From the NCBI GenBank assembly GCA_031270145.1, contig JAISYD010000143.1:1-8760 (forward strand): DNA of 8,760 bases, in the 5' to 3' direction. Numbering within the stretch: position 1 is the stretch's first letter; each line of letters starts with the position of its first letter. Source of the stretch: Planctomycetota bacterium (GTDB lineage Bacteria > Planctomycetota > SZUA-567). Under the pieces are notes generated by a model. The model made no database searches. It saw nothing but the letters and a program-made list of their open reading frames with translations, and had not been told where the DNA came from. The position numbers and the translations under genes are program-made. Below, piece after piece: positions 1 through 5,127 of this stretch.

Positions 1-2
1 CG

Positions 3-437
3 CAACTGGCCAAGGACGCGCCGGAAGGAGGCGCGGACGCCCGGTCCGAGGAAACGGTGGCGTTGAACCCTTTGGATGTCTTTTCCAACCTGGACGACCT
101 GGATTTTTCCGGCGACGCCGACGGTTTGGATGACGACATAAAGACGATGCTGGACGATGGCGTGGCCGCCGAGGGCAGCGGAAAAGGCGACGCGGAAGCC
201 GTCGGCGCCTCGGAGGAAAACAGCACCGCCGCCAGGCCGCCGCCCGATCTCAAGGGCAAGCTGATCTTTTACGCCAACCTGCTGCTGTACGGGAAAATCG
301 GCAATTGCGTCAAGAAACTCAGATTGGCGGTGGCCTGGAAGGAAAACTGGTGGTTTTATTGCGATATCGTGGCGGCGCTGACGGCCAGCGCCAGCCTGGC
401 GGTGATTCTGTCGTATTACATATGGTATCGGCGGTAA
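3..437 (+). CDS. C-terminal part of an acidic, tail-anchored membrane protein (5' end outside the window)
   Basis: I do not recognise this protein. The frame is open from the left window edge to a TAA at 435-437, with no stop upstream of the GTG at 57, so the gene very probably begins before the window and only its last 144 or so codons are seen. The visible part starts with a low-complexity, Asp/Glu/Gly/Ala-rich stretch (for example LDDLDFSGDADGLDDD and later EAVGASEEN), probably disordered. A short basic and aromatic region follows (DLKGKLIFYANLLLYGKIG). A hydrophobic segment near the C-terminus (about WWFYCDIVAALTASASLAVI) ends in IWYRR. This fits a C-terminal transmembrane anchor with the acidic domain on the cytoplasmic side, by the positive-inside rule. 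It converges on the GcvH-like gene, with 12 nt between the stops. A start at the GTG at 57 cannot be excluded, but it lacks a clear ribosome binding site. Confident that it codes; function unknown. Confidence 0.65.
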   Translation, partial: QLAKDAPEGGADARSEETVALNPLDVFSNLDDLDFSGDADGLDDDIKTMLDDGVAAEGSGKGDAEAVGASEENSTAARPPPDLKGKLIFYANLLLYGKIGNCVKKLRLAVAWKENWWFYCDIVAALTASASLAVILSYYIWYRR

Positions 438-449
438 GAGGCCCCGCCG
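429..449. terminator. Possible bidirectional terminator hairpin between convergent genes
   Basis: CGGCGG (429-434) and CCGCCG (444-449) form a perfect 6-bp stem with a 9-nt loop, exactly at the junction of the two convergent stops. The left arm overlaps the last codons of the plus-strand gene. Only a weak T-rich stretch (CTACTTTATG) follows on the plus strand, and no T-tract follows on the minus strand, so intrinsic termination is uncertain. Confidence 0.3.
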
Positions 450-836
450 CTACTTTATGTATTTCTCATATTCCTCCGCCGTCATCAGATCGTACCAGGG
501 TCCGGCGTCGGTGAGCTCCAGCCGGAGCAGCCAGCCATCGCCATAAGGGTCGGAATTGATCAGCCCCGGATTGTCCTCCAGGAGGCTGTTCACCTCCGTC
601 ACCGTGCCATCCAGCGGCGCCAGCACCGACAGGGAATCGCCGGCCGACTCGACGATGACCGCCTCGTCTCCGGCCTGGATCTCGACATCCTCGGCCGGCA
701 GTTCGACCAGGTTGATTTCCGGCATTTCCCTTTGGGCGTATTCGGTCAGTCCAATCGTGGCCACGTCGTCGTCAAGCATCACCCATTCATGCTGTCTCGT
801 GTAGCGCATGTTGTCGGCGTCAATCACCTTGGCCAT
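450..836 (-). CDS. GcvH-like protein lacking the lipoyl-attachment lysine
   Basis: The protein is 128 aa, the usual length for glycine cleavage system H protein, and aligns without gaps to the E. coli GcvH core as I recall it. Conserved family features are QHEW (15-18), IGLTEYAQ (28-35), LVELP (43-47), AGD (55-57), VES (62-64), APLDG (73-77), VN (82-83) and NSDPYGDGWLL near 100. GcvH normally shuttles the aminomethyl group on a lipoyl-lysine in an ESVKA-type motif. Here that motif reads E63-S64-A65-G66-D67, with Gly66 (codon 639-641) in the lysine position. The only lysines are residue 3 and two at the extreme C-terminus. It should therefore not be lipoylated at the canonical site and is unlikely to be a working H protein; a non-enzymatic role or adaptor use is inference. 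No gcvT or gcvP lies nearby. The ATG at 836 is preferred: AGGA lies 8 nt upstream, whereas an in-frame ATG at 845 directly abuts the purine-rich motif. Confidence 0.9.
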   Translation of the reverse strand: MAKVIDADNMRYTRQHEWVMLDDDVATIGLTEYAQREMPEINLVELPAEDVEIQAGDEAVIVESAGDSLSVLAPLDGTVTEVNSLLEDNPGLINSDPYGDGWLLRLELTDAGPWYDLMTAEEYEKYIK

Positions 837-844
837 GGCAGCCA

Positions 845-854
845 TCCTTCCCCC
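845..854 (-). promoter_or_regulatory. Shine-Dalgarno-like sequence deciding the GcvH-like start
   Basis: On the minus strand a run of five G, then AAGGA, precedes the gene. AGGA is 8 nt from the ATG at 836 but overlaps the ATG at 845, which favours the 836 start. Confidence 0.5.
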
Positions 855-883
855 GCTAGCGGCTTTTTTGGATACAGCCCAAC

Positions 884-927
884 TTGCGTCCCGGCTATTT
901 TTTACTTGCGACCCAGGTTGGACGCAA
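884..927. repeat. Inverted repeat in the gap upstream of the GcvH-like gene
   Basis: TTGCGTCC (884-891) and GGACGCAA (920-927) are perfect 8-bp complements separated by 28 nt. A second TTGCG copy at 906-910 can pair with the same CGCAA (923-927), giving an alternative smaller hairpin. A six-T run (898-903) lies between the arms. The element sits in the roughly 100-nt space between the lipoprotein stop (937) and the GcvH-like start (836). It could be an operator or an attenuator-like leader. On the minus strand no T-tract follows the stem, so it is not a classical terminator of the lipoprotein gene. Confidence 0.35.
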
Positions 928-936
928 ACGAAATTA

Positions 937-2313
937 TCATTGCCGGTCCGTTTCGCCGGCCCGGAATTGTTCCGGCGCGTAAAGCGGAGCCGATTTCTGC
1001 GGATTCGCGTGGTTGTAATAGTCAGGCCGCCAGCTCCGGTCGCGGGCGTTCATCAGGTTCATCTCCACCAATTCGTCGGCGTCGGGGAAAGATGAGTCGG
1101 CCATGGTCGAATAGCCCTCCAACCCGCGACCGCGCTCGTTTTCGGGTACGCGCCCGTCCCGGGCCAGGCGTTCGGCCGCGGAGGCGGGCCGGATGTCCCG
1201 GCCCTCCGGCCGCCAGGACTGTATGCGGTTGTCGCCGCCGTTCGCGCCGACAACCGCCCGGCGGTCGGGGAAGGACTGGTCGAACCAGCCTTCGCCCCTG
1301 GCGTCGGCCTCGTAATCGGGTATGCGGGAATCGCGCTCCATGAGGGCAAACAGCCGCTTGGCCGCCGCCGCCTGATCGCGCTTCGCGGCCTTGGCCGCCT
1401 CGCGGGCGCGTTTTTCCGCCTCCGCCACTGCTTTTTTCCGCACCTCCATGTAGGAGCGGGCCAATTGGCTCGCAACCACGTCGTAATAATGGGTCATGCT
1501 GCGGACATACAGTTCGGTGTCGTAGGGATGGTCGTCGATGAGATGGGTGAGGCCGTACCGCGAAACATCCAAACCGACGCTGCCGATGCGGCTGTCGAAG
1601 GATTCCTGGCGGATATAGACGACGCCGGAGGCGGCCTCGGGCGTACGCGGGACGCCCCACTGGGAAAGCTCGGCGATGGCCCGGGCGGCGGATTCGGAAT
1701 TGCCGGTGGCGATCAGGCGCAGGCTCAGGGTCAGGCGGGGCCGCATATAGGGATCGATGTCCGAGACCTCGCCCACGATGACGGCGTCGGCCTTGGCCAG
1801 CCGGGCCAGGCGCACCGCTTCCTCCACATTCTTGACGGGATCCAGGTACCGCCGGGGCGCTTGCCCTCCGCCGTCGTCGGCGGCGAATATCCCGCCACCG
1901 GCTTGCCCCTCCCCCTCCTCCGACGTGTCCAGCCCTATGCTTCGCCGCTCCCGCAGTTGGGCGTTGTGCCGGTAGGCGGCCCGGTTCTGGCTGTCGACCA
2001 CCGCGAGCATTTCGGCCGGGAAGATGATCCGCATCTTGCCGTGGGCCGCCAACTGGTTCGCCAGCTTGTTGGCGAAAACGTCGGCGTCGAAACCGGGCTG
2101 GGGAGCTTGATCGGCGAAGGGGACGATGGCGATGGTCTTGATGGCGGTCAGGGCCACCGGATCCTCCAGGAATTCCTGATAGGGCTTGGAGGAGGAGCCA
2201 AGGGTGGCGCCGATGCGCCGGGCCTCGTCGCAACCGGCGGGGAGCAACAGGCAGACGATGGCGATACCTAGGCGCGCCGAGGCAAAGCGGGCATGAGTCA
2301 TATCGTTGTCCAT
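937..2313 (-). CDS. Predicted lipoprotein with a TolB-N/CsgG-like domain and a long charged helix
   Basis: A 458-aa predicted lipoprotein. It has a short basic N-region, a hydrophobic core and a lipobox L-P-A-G-C with Cys28 as the lipidation site. Residues +2 and +3 are Asp and Glu, which in enterobacteria means retention in the inner membrane; whether this host follows that rule is unknown. IKTIAIVPFAD (58-68) and ADAVIVGEVSDID (175-187), followed by an alternating strand (RLTLSLRLIATG), resemble the fold of TolB N-terminal, CsgG and LpoB-type domains; this is recalled pattern, not a search result. A Gly/Glu/Asp-rich insert (about 132-152) interrupts that domain. Residues about 285-330 form a strongly charged, Ala-rich helix, possibly a coiled coil. 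The C-terminal 120 residues are polar and probably extended. It lies 46 nt downstream of the propeller lipoprotein gene, probably in the same operon. No good Shine-Dalgarno is seen; the ATG at 2301 (MTHARF) is an alternative start that gives an equally good signal peptide. Confidence 0.8.
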   Translation of the reverse strand: MDNDMTHARFASARLGIAIVCLLLPAGCDEARRIGATLGSSSKPYQEFLEDPVALTAIKTIAIVPFADQAPQPGFDADVFANKLANQLAAHGKMRIIFPAEMLAVVDSQNRAAYRHNAQLRERRSIGLDTSEEGEGQAGGGIFAADDGGGQAPRRYLDPVKNVEEAVRLARLAKADAVIVGEVSDIDPYMRPRLTLSLRLIATGNSESAARAIAELSQWGVPRTPEAASGVVYIRQESFDSRIGSVGLDVSRYGLTHLIDDHPYDTELYVRSMTHYYDVVASQLARSYMEVRKKAVAEAEKRAREAAKAAKRDQAAAAKRLFALMERDSRIPDYEADARGEGWFDQSFPDRRAVVGANGGDNRIQSWRPEGRDIRPASAAERLARDGRVPENERGRGLEGYSTMADSSFPDADELVEMNLMNARDRSWRPDYYNHANPQKSAPLYAPEQFRAGETDRQ

Positions 2314-2315
2314 TG

Positions 2316-2343
2316 CCGGGCGTCGTCGACGGCGGCTGCCCGG
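2316..2343 (-). repeat. Hairpin covering the initiation region of the second lipoprotein gene
   Basis: CCGGGC (2316-2321) and GCCCGG (2338-2343) are perfect 6-bp complements with a GC-rich 16-nt loop that contains GTCGAC. On the minus-strand transcript the 3' arm ends 2 nt before the ATG at 2313, where a ribosome binding site would be expected. There is no T-tract, so a terminator is unlikely. Confidence 0.35.
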
Positions 2344-2359
2344 AACAAGTCCGGATGTT

Positions 2360-3784
2360 TTATTTCCCGGCCGCTTCCCTCTCCGCCTCTTCGCGGAGCT
2401 CGTTCAACATGCCGGGCATGAGCGGCCTGACGCTCCAGATGGTGGGGTTGCCCTTGCGGCTGGAGGTGAAATAAATGCGTCCCACCGGATTGCCCTCTTC
2501 CACCCCCCAGAAGGGATACCAGTCGGGCGCCGGATGATCGGTCACCTGGGTGAGATCGGTGCCGTCCAATTTCACCGCCCAAATGTCGTCGGCCCGGTAG
2601 ATGCGCGCCTGCATTTCGGAAAGGGGCGACTTCCTGACCGAGGCGAAGGCGAGGTAGCGGCCGTTCGGCGACCAGGCGGGGGTGATGGCGGCCCAGTCGT
2701 TCGAAGAGACGATTTCCCTCGGGGAGCCGAGCGCCTCCATACGTCCGTTCGGCTGGAGCGCCACTTCTATGGTCCAAATGCTGAACCAGGGGACATCCCT
2801 TTGCCGGTGGCGCTGGTAGGCGATGGTGTAGACGTCGGCGCCGTCCGCGGTTTTGCGGCGTACCACCGGGGAGAAGGAGGGAAACAGCCCCTCGGTTATG
2901 GCGGTGAAGGTCTTCCTGGCCGTGTCCAGAATCCATACCTGCCACTGGCCGTCCATCGAATTGAAGCGGCTAAAGGCCAGGAACGCCGAATTCGGGGACC
3001 AGGAGGGATGGATGTCGTCGTCCTTGTCTCGGGTGAGCTGTTTCGGGGACGAGCCGGACGGGGAGTCTAGTTCGCGCAGCAGCAGGCTCCAATTGCCGTA
3101 GCGGTTGGAGCACCAGGCCAGCCATTTGCCGTCCGGGCTCGCCGCCGGCATCATGTCGGCCATGTTGTCGTCGGTAAGGAGGGTCCAAGCCTTGCCGCTC
3201 ACCTCCTGCATGGCCAGCTTGGGGTTGCGCGACATACGTGTGGTGGAATAGAACATGGTGCGTCCCGAGGGATCAAGGGTGACGTTATGGTCGCCTCCGG
3301 CTTCGGCGAAGGTATTTTGGACCAGGCCGTTGATCAGGCCGGCGCCGTGCGTCCGGAGGCCCAGGCTGTTCGGGTTGTACATGCCCTCGACCCAGTCCCG
3401 GGGCTGGTATTCAACGCCCATCTGCCCTTTTTGGATGGGGTTGGCCGGATCGAAATCGGGGTATTTCTCGCCATATTTCCAATCGCCGTCCAAGGCGCCA
3501 AGGTTGGAGTCGAATGGCTTGTAATCCTCGCCGTAGCGCGGCATATGGGGATACAGCGGATTGTCGCCCTGGCCGCCGCCGCCCCTTTCCCGACGTCCGC
3601 CCGCGTTCCAGCCGTTCCGGGGCCAACGGGCGCCGCCCGACGCCTGGTTGGTCCCGCCCTGACCGGGTCCGCCGGAGCGGAAATCCTCGCCGCCGTTCAT
3701 GAAAGGCGCCTGGCAGCCAATCAGCGCCGCGGCCAGCGTCAGCGCCGCCGCCAGGATAAATGTCGCCGCGAATCGTCTTGTCAC
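2360..3784 (-). CDS. Lipoprotein with TolB-like six-bladed PD40 beta-propeller
   Basis: A 474-aa predicted lipoprotein. The GTG at 3784 is chosen because GGAGG lies 6 nt upstream and the product then begins with a standard signal peptide: MTRR, about 18 hydrophobic residues, then lipobox L-I-G-C with Cys24. The +2 residue is Gln, compatible with outer-membrane sorting. A longer frame from a GTG at 3826 has no ribosome binding site and gives an atypical N-terminus. Residues about 31-74 are Gly/Arg-rich and probably disordered. A linker rich in Tyr, Asp and Pro follows. From about 167 onward there are six WD40/PD40-type repeats: DPSGRTMFYS, ASPDGKWLAW (about 215-224), WSPNSAFLAF (about 262-271), FPSFSP...YTIAYQ, WSPNGRYLAF (about 371-380), and FWGV...RIYFTSSRKGNPTIWSV. 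SPDG-type turns and six blades are typical of the TolB propeller. TolB itself has an additional N-terminal domain, which this protein lacks but the next gene seems to supply. It is not canonical TolB, because it is lipidated and no tolA, tolQ, tolR or pal is in the window. Likely role: envelope protein-protein interaction. Confidence 0.85.
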   Translation of the reverse strand: MTRRFAATFILAAALTLAAALIGCQAPFMNGGEDFRSGGPGQGGTNQASGGARWPRNGWNAGGRRERGGGGQGDNPLYPHMPRYGEDYKPFDSNLGALDGDWKYGEKYPDFDPANPIQKGQMGVEYQPRDWVEGMYNPNSLGLRTHGAGLINGLVQNTFAEAGGDHNVTLDPSGRTMFYSTTRMSRNPKLAMQEVSGKAWTLLTDDNMADMMPAASPDGKWLAWCSNRYGNWSLLLRELDSPSGSSPKQLTRDKDDDIHPSWSPNSAFLAFSRFNSMDGQWQVWILDTARKTFTAITEGLFPSFSPVVRRKTADGADVYTIAYQRHRQRDVPWFSIWTIEVALQPNGRMEALGSPREIVSSNDWAAITPAWSPNGRYLAFASVRKSPLSEMQARIYRADDIWAVKLDGTDLTQVTDHPAPDWYPFWGVEEGNPVGRIYFTSSRKGNPTIWSVRPLMPGMLNELREEAEREAAGK

Positions 3785-3790
3785 GGCCTT

Positions 3791-3795
3791 CCTCC
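3791..3795 (-). promoter_or_regulatory. Shine-Dalgarno of the propeller lipoprotein gene
   Basis: GGAGG on the minus strand, 6 nt before the GTG at 3784. It is the strongest ribosome binding site in this part of the window, and it moves the start 14 codons downstream of the longest frame. Confidence 0.75.
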
Positions 3796-3970
3796 ATAAT
3801 GGGAAGCCAACCAAGCGGCGAGGCACGGAATCGCCCCGGAGGGCATCGCCGGGAACCCGTCCGTCCCCGCGGGGAGCGAAGCCGTTCCGGATGTTTTATC
3901 GGCCAGGGTCGCGGCCAATCTTCAACCATAATCGTCATAAACCCCGGCGGCTCGCATTCGTGGATGGAAT

Positions 3971-4084
3971 GGCGCGACCCGGCTTCCAGACTCGCGCCTG
4001 GAACTATGGGATGACGGGCCGGATTGGCTGGCTTTGCCGCAATGAGGCGCCGTCCATGCGGCTAGCCAGCCATATGGACGGCGC
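3971..4084. other. Candidate structured RNA: two consecutive interlocking stem pairs (pseudoknot topology)
   Basis: Pair one: GGCGCGA (3971-3977) complements TCGCGCC (3992-3998), and TTCCAG (3984-3989) complements CTGGAA (3998-4003). The second left arm lies in the loop of the first stem. Position 3998 is shared, leaving 7 and 5 bp simultaneously. Pair two: TGGCTGGCT (4025-4033) complements AGCCAGCCA (4064-4072), 9 bp. GCGCCGTCCAT (4047-4057) complements ATGGACGGCGC (4074-4084), 11 bp. The arms again alternate left-left-right-right, with a 1-nt junction between the right arms. Both sets are geometrically compatible with H-type pseudoknots, or with mutually exclusive alternative hairpins. The arms are directly visible; folding, transcription and strand are inference. 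On the minus strand this would be the 3' end of the kinase-dehydrogenase operon or the leader of the lipoprotein operon. Confidence 0.35.
4047..4084 (-). terminator. Strong hairpin after the dehydrogenase operon, possible terminator
   Basis: A perfect 11-bp stem (4047-4057 with 4074-4084) encloses a 16-nt loop. The loop can extend the hairpin by 4 bp: GGCT 4060-4063 with AGCC 4068-4071, tetraloop AGCC. On the minus strand it begins 20 nt after the dehydrogenase stop, the usual place for an operon terminator. The sequence that follows (CTCATTGCGG) is not T-rich, so intrinsic termination is doubtful. Confidence 0.35.
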
Positions 4085-4104
4085 ATGGAGTTTTCGAACC
4101 GAGG

Positions 4105-5127
4105 TCAAAAGCGCAAAAGCACCTTGAGCATCTCCCCCGCCCTTTCGGAAAATTCCCGGAAGGCAATGCCCGCGTCGGCGAATTCATAGGTGTTGGTGAC
4201 TAGGCTGTCGGCCGAAAGGCCGGAGGCCAGCATGACGTCGATGACTTCGGCGAAGTCCTGTCTCACCGCGTTCCGGGAGCCAAAGACCGCCAATTCCTTT
4301 TTTTGGATCAGGGTGAAGTTGAAATCCTGGATATTACGCTTGGAAATCCCTATCAACACTACCCGGCCGGCGGAAGCGGCCGATTCAACGGCGTCGTTGA
4401 AGGTGGCAGGCAAACCGACCGCCTCTACAGTCGCCGCGAAGCCGTCCCCGGAGGTGGTTTTCGCCGTCCATTCCCGCAGGGCCTCGGGCGAGGAGTTGAC
4501 GAAAGTCCCGGCCGCGCCCAATTTTTCGGCGTATGCCAATTTGCCGGACGCCACGTCCGTCAGGTAAACCTCGCCGCCAAAATGCTTGGCCGCAAGCATG
4601 GCCAGAATGCCGATGGTTCCCGCCCCGATGACCAGAACCTTCTCGCCCGGACGGATACCGGCCCGCTTCACTCCATGATAGCTTATGCAGAACGGTTCCA
4701 CCAGGGCGGTTTCTCTGACGCCCAGCCCGCGCGAGGAATAGATCCGCTCAACCGGGATGGTGAAATATTTGACAAACCCGCCGTGCCGCTGCGCGCCAAG
4801 GGTCTGGTTGCCGACGCAGCAGTTTGGCCGGCCGTTCCGGCATGGATAGCACTTGCCGCAGTTGAAATAGGGATTTACGGTGGCAAGCAGCCCTTTCTTC
4901 ACTCCGGATTGGTTATCCGGAACCTCCATCACCTCGACGGCCAATTCATGGCCGGGTATGCGCGGATAGGAGACATAGGCGAAGGTCCCCCGGTAGGTGC
5001 CGAGATCGGAGCCGCAAATGCCGCCGTATAACACCTTCACCAGCGCCTCGCCCGGGCCGGGATTAGGCATGGGCGCCTCCTCAATGACCACCTTGCCGGC
5101 TTCTGGTATCACAATTCGCTGGTTCAT
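4105..5127 (-). CDS. Zinc-dependent medium-chain alcohol/sugar-acid dehydrogenase
   Basis: A 340-aa member of the zinc-containing medium-chain dehydrogenase family, full length for sorbitol, threonine or galactonate dehydrogenase-like enzymes. The GroES-like catalytic domain has Cys38 (GGICGSD) and His60-Glu61 (GHE) for the catalytic zinc, and Cys90, Cys93, Cys96 and Cys104 for the structural zinc. Glu144 sits in the conserved VEPF segment. The Rossmann domain carries GAGTIG (168-173), and Asp191 at the end of the second strand argues for NAD+ rather than NADP+. The overall pattern, including NPYFNCGKCYPC, RPNCC, GGFVKYF and the late QKKEL...GSRNA...DFAEV, resembles E. coli L-galactonate-5-dehydrogenase (LgoD/YjjN) and related polyol or sugar-acid dehydrogenases, from memory. 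Exact substrate not assignable. Its ATG overlaps the stop of the pseudouridine synthase gene by 4 nt (ATGA), and a GAAAGGG motif lies just upstream, so it is the last gene of a four-gene operon. Confidence 0.92.
   Translation of the reverse strand: MNQRIVIPEAGKVVIEEAPMPNPGPGEALVKVLYGGICGSDLGTYRGTFAYVSYPRIPGHELAVEVMEVPDNQSGVKKGLLATVNPYFNCGKCYPCRNGRPNCCVGNQTLGAQRHGGFVKYFTIPVERIYSSRGLGVRETALVEPFCISYHGVKRAGIRPGEKVLVIGAGTIGILAMLAAKHFGGEVYLTDVASGKLAYAEKLGAAGTFVNSSPEALREWTAKTTSGDGFAATVEAVGLPATFNDAVESAASAGRVVLIGISKRNIQDFNFTLIQKKELAVFGSRNAVRQDFAEVIDVMLASGLSADSLVTNTYEFADAGIAFREFSERAGEMLKVLLRF

Larger units (their letters stand above)
3785..4104. other. 320-nt intergenic region with several inverted repeats, no gene
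   Basis: This gap separates the dehydrogenase stop (4105) from the propeller lipoprotein start (3784); both genes are on the minus strand. Plus-strand frames through it look like non-coding or shadow translations. It holds the Shine-Dalgarno at 3791-3795, a 12-nt perfect palindrome TCCCCGCGGGGA (3864-3875), a 14-nt sequence (3886-3899) that recurs at 2350-2363, and a dense cluster of inverted repeats at 3971-4084. The promoter of the lipoprotein operon should lie here, but I find no convincing sigma-70 or sigma-54 match. Confidence 0.6.

Noticed and set aside
212..237. Low-complexity, Ala/Pro-rich junction in the first gene, considered as a frameshift point
   Set aside because: The frame continues without interruption into a sensible basic and membrane segment, so a disordered linker explains it.
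855..869. GC-rich palindrome followed by six T on the plus strand, terminator-like
   Set aside because: The palindrome (CCGCTAGCGG) leaves almost no loop, and no plus-strand gene ends upstream of it after 437.
1465..2271. Long plus-strand open frame of 268 codons opposite the lipoprotein gene
   Set aside because: It is a Gly/Val/Asp-rich mirror of the real gene, caused by high GC at third positions. The minus-strand frame has a signal peptide and lipobox and is clearly the real one.
3785..3826. Longer start of the propeller lipoprotein at GTG 3826
   Set aside because: It has no ribosome binding site and adds 14 residues before the signal peptide. The GTG at 3784 has GGAGG at ideal spacing.
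3895..3925. Possible minus-strand sigma-70 promoter, TTGAAG and GATAAA, for the lipoprotein operon
   Set aside because: The spacing is 19 nt and the -10 matches only four of six bases, so the support is too weak to list as a promoter.
4036..4051. Minus-strand sigma-54-like site (GGCGC, then TTGC) near the large hairpin
   Set aside because: The GG and GC elements are one base too close, and sigma-54 promoters do not tolerate that spacing. It also overlaps the hairpin arm.
3699..4127. Plus-strand open frame of 142 codons through the intergenic region
   Set aside because: It overlaps both flanking real genes in antisense and its product has no recognisable family features or sensible composition. 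The inverted repeats explain this region better.
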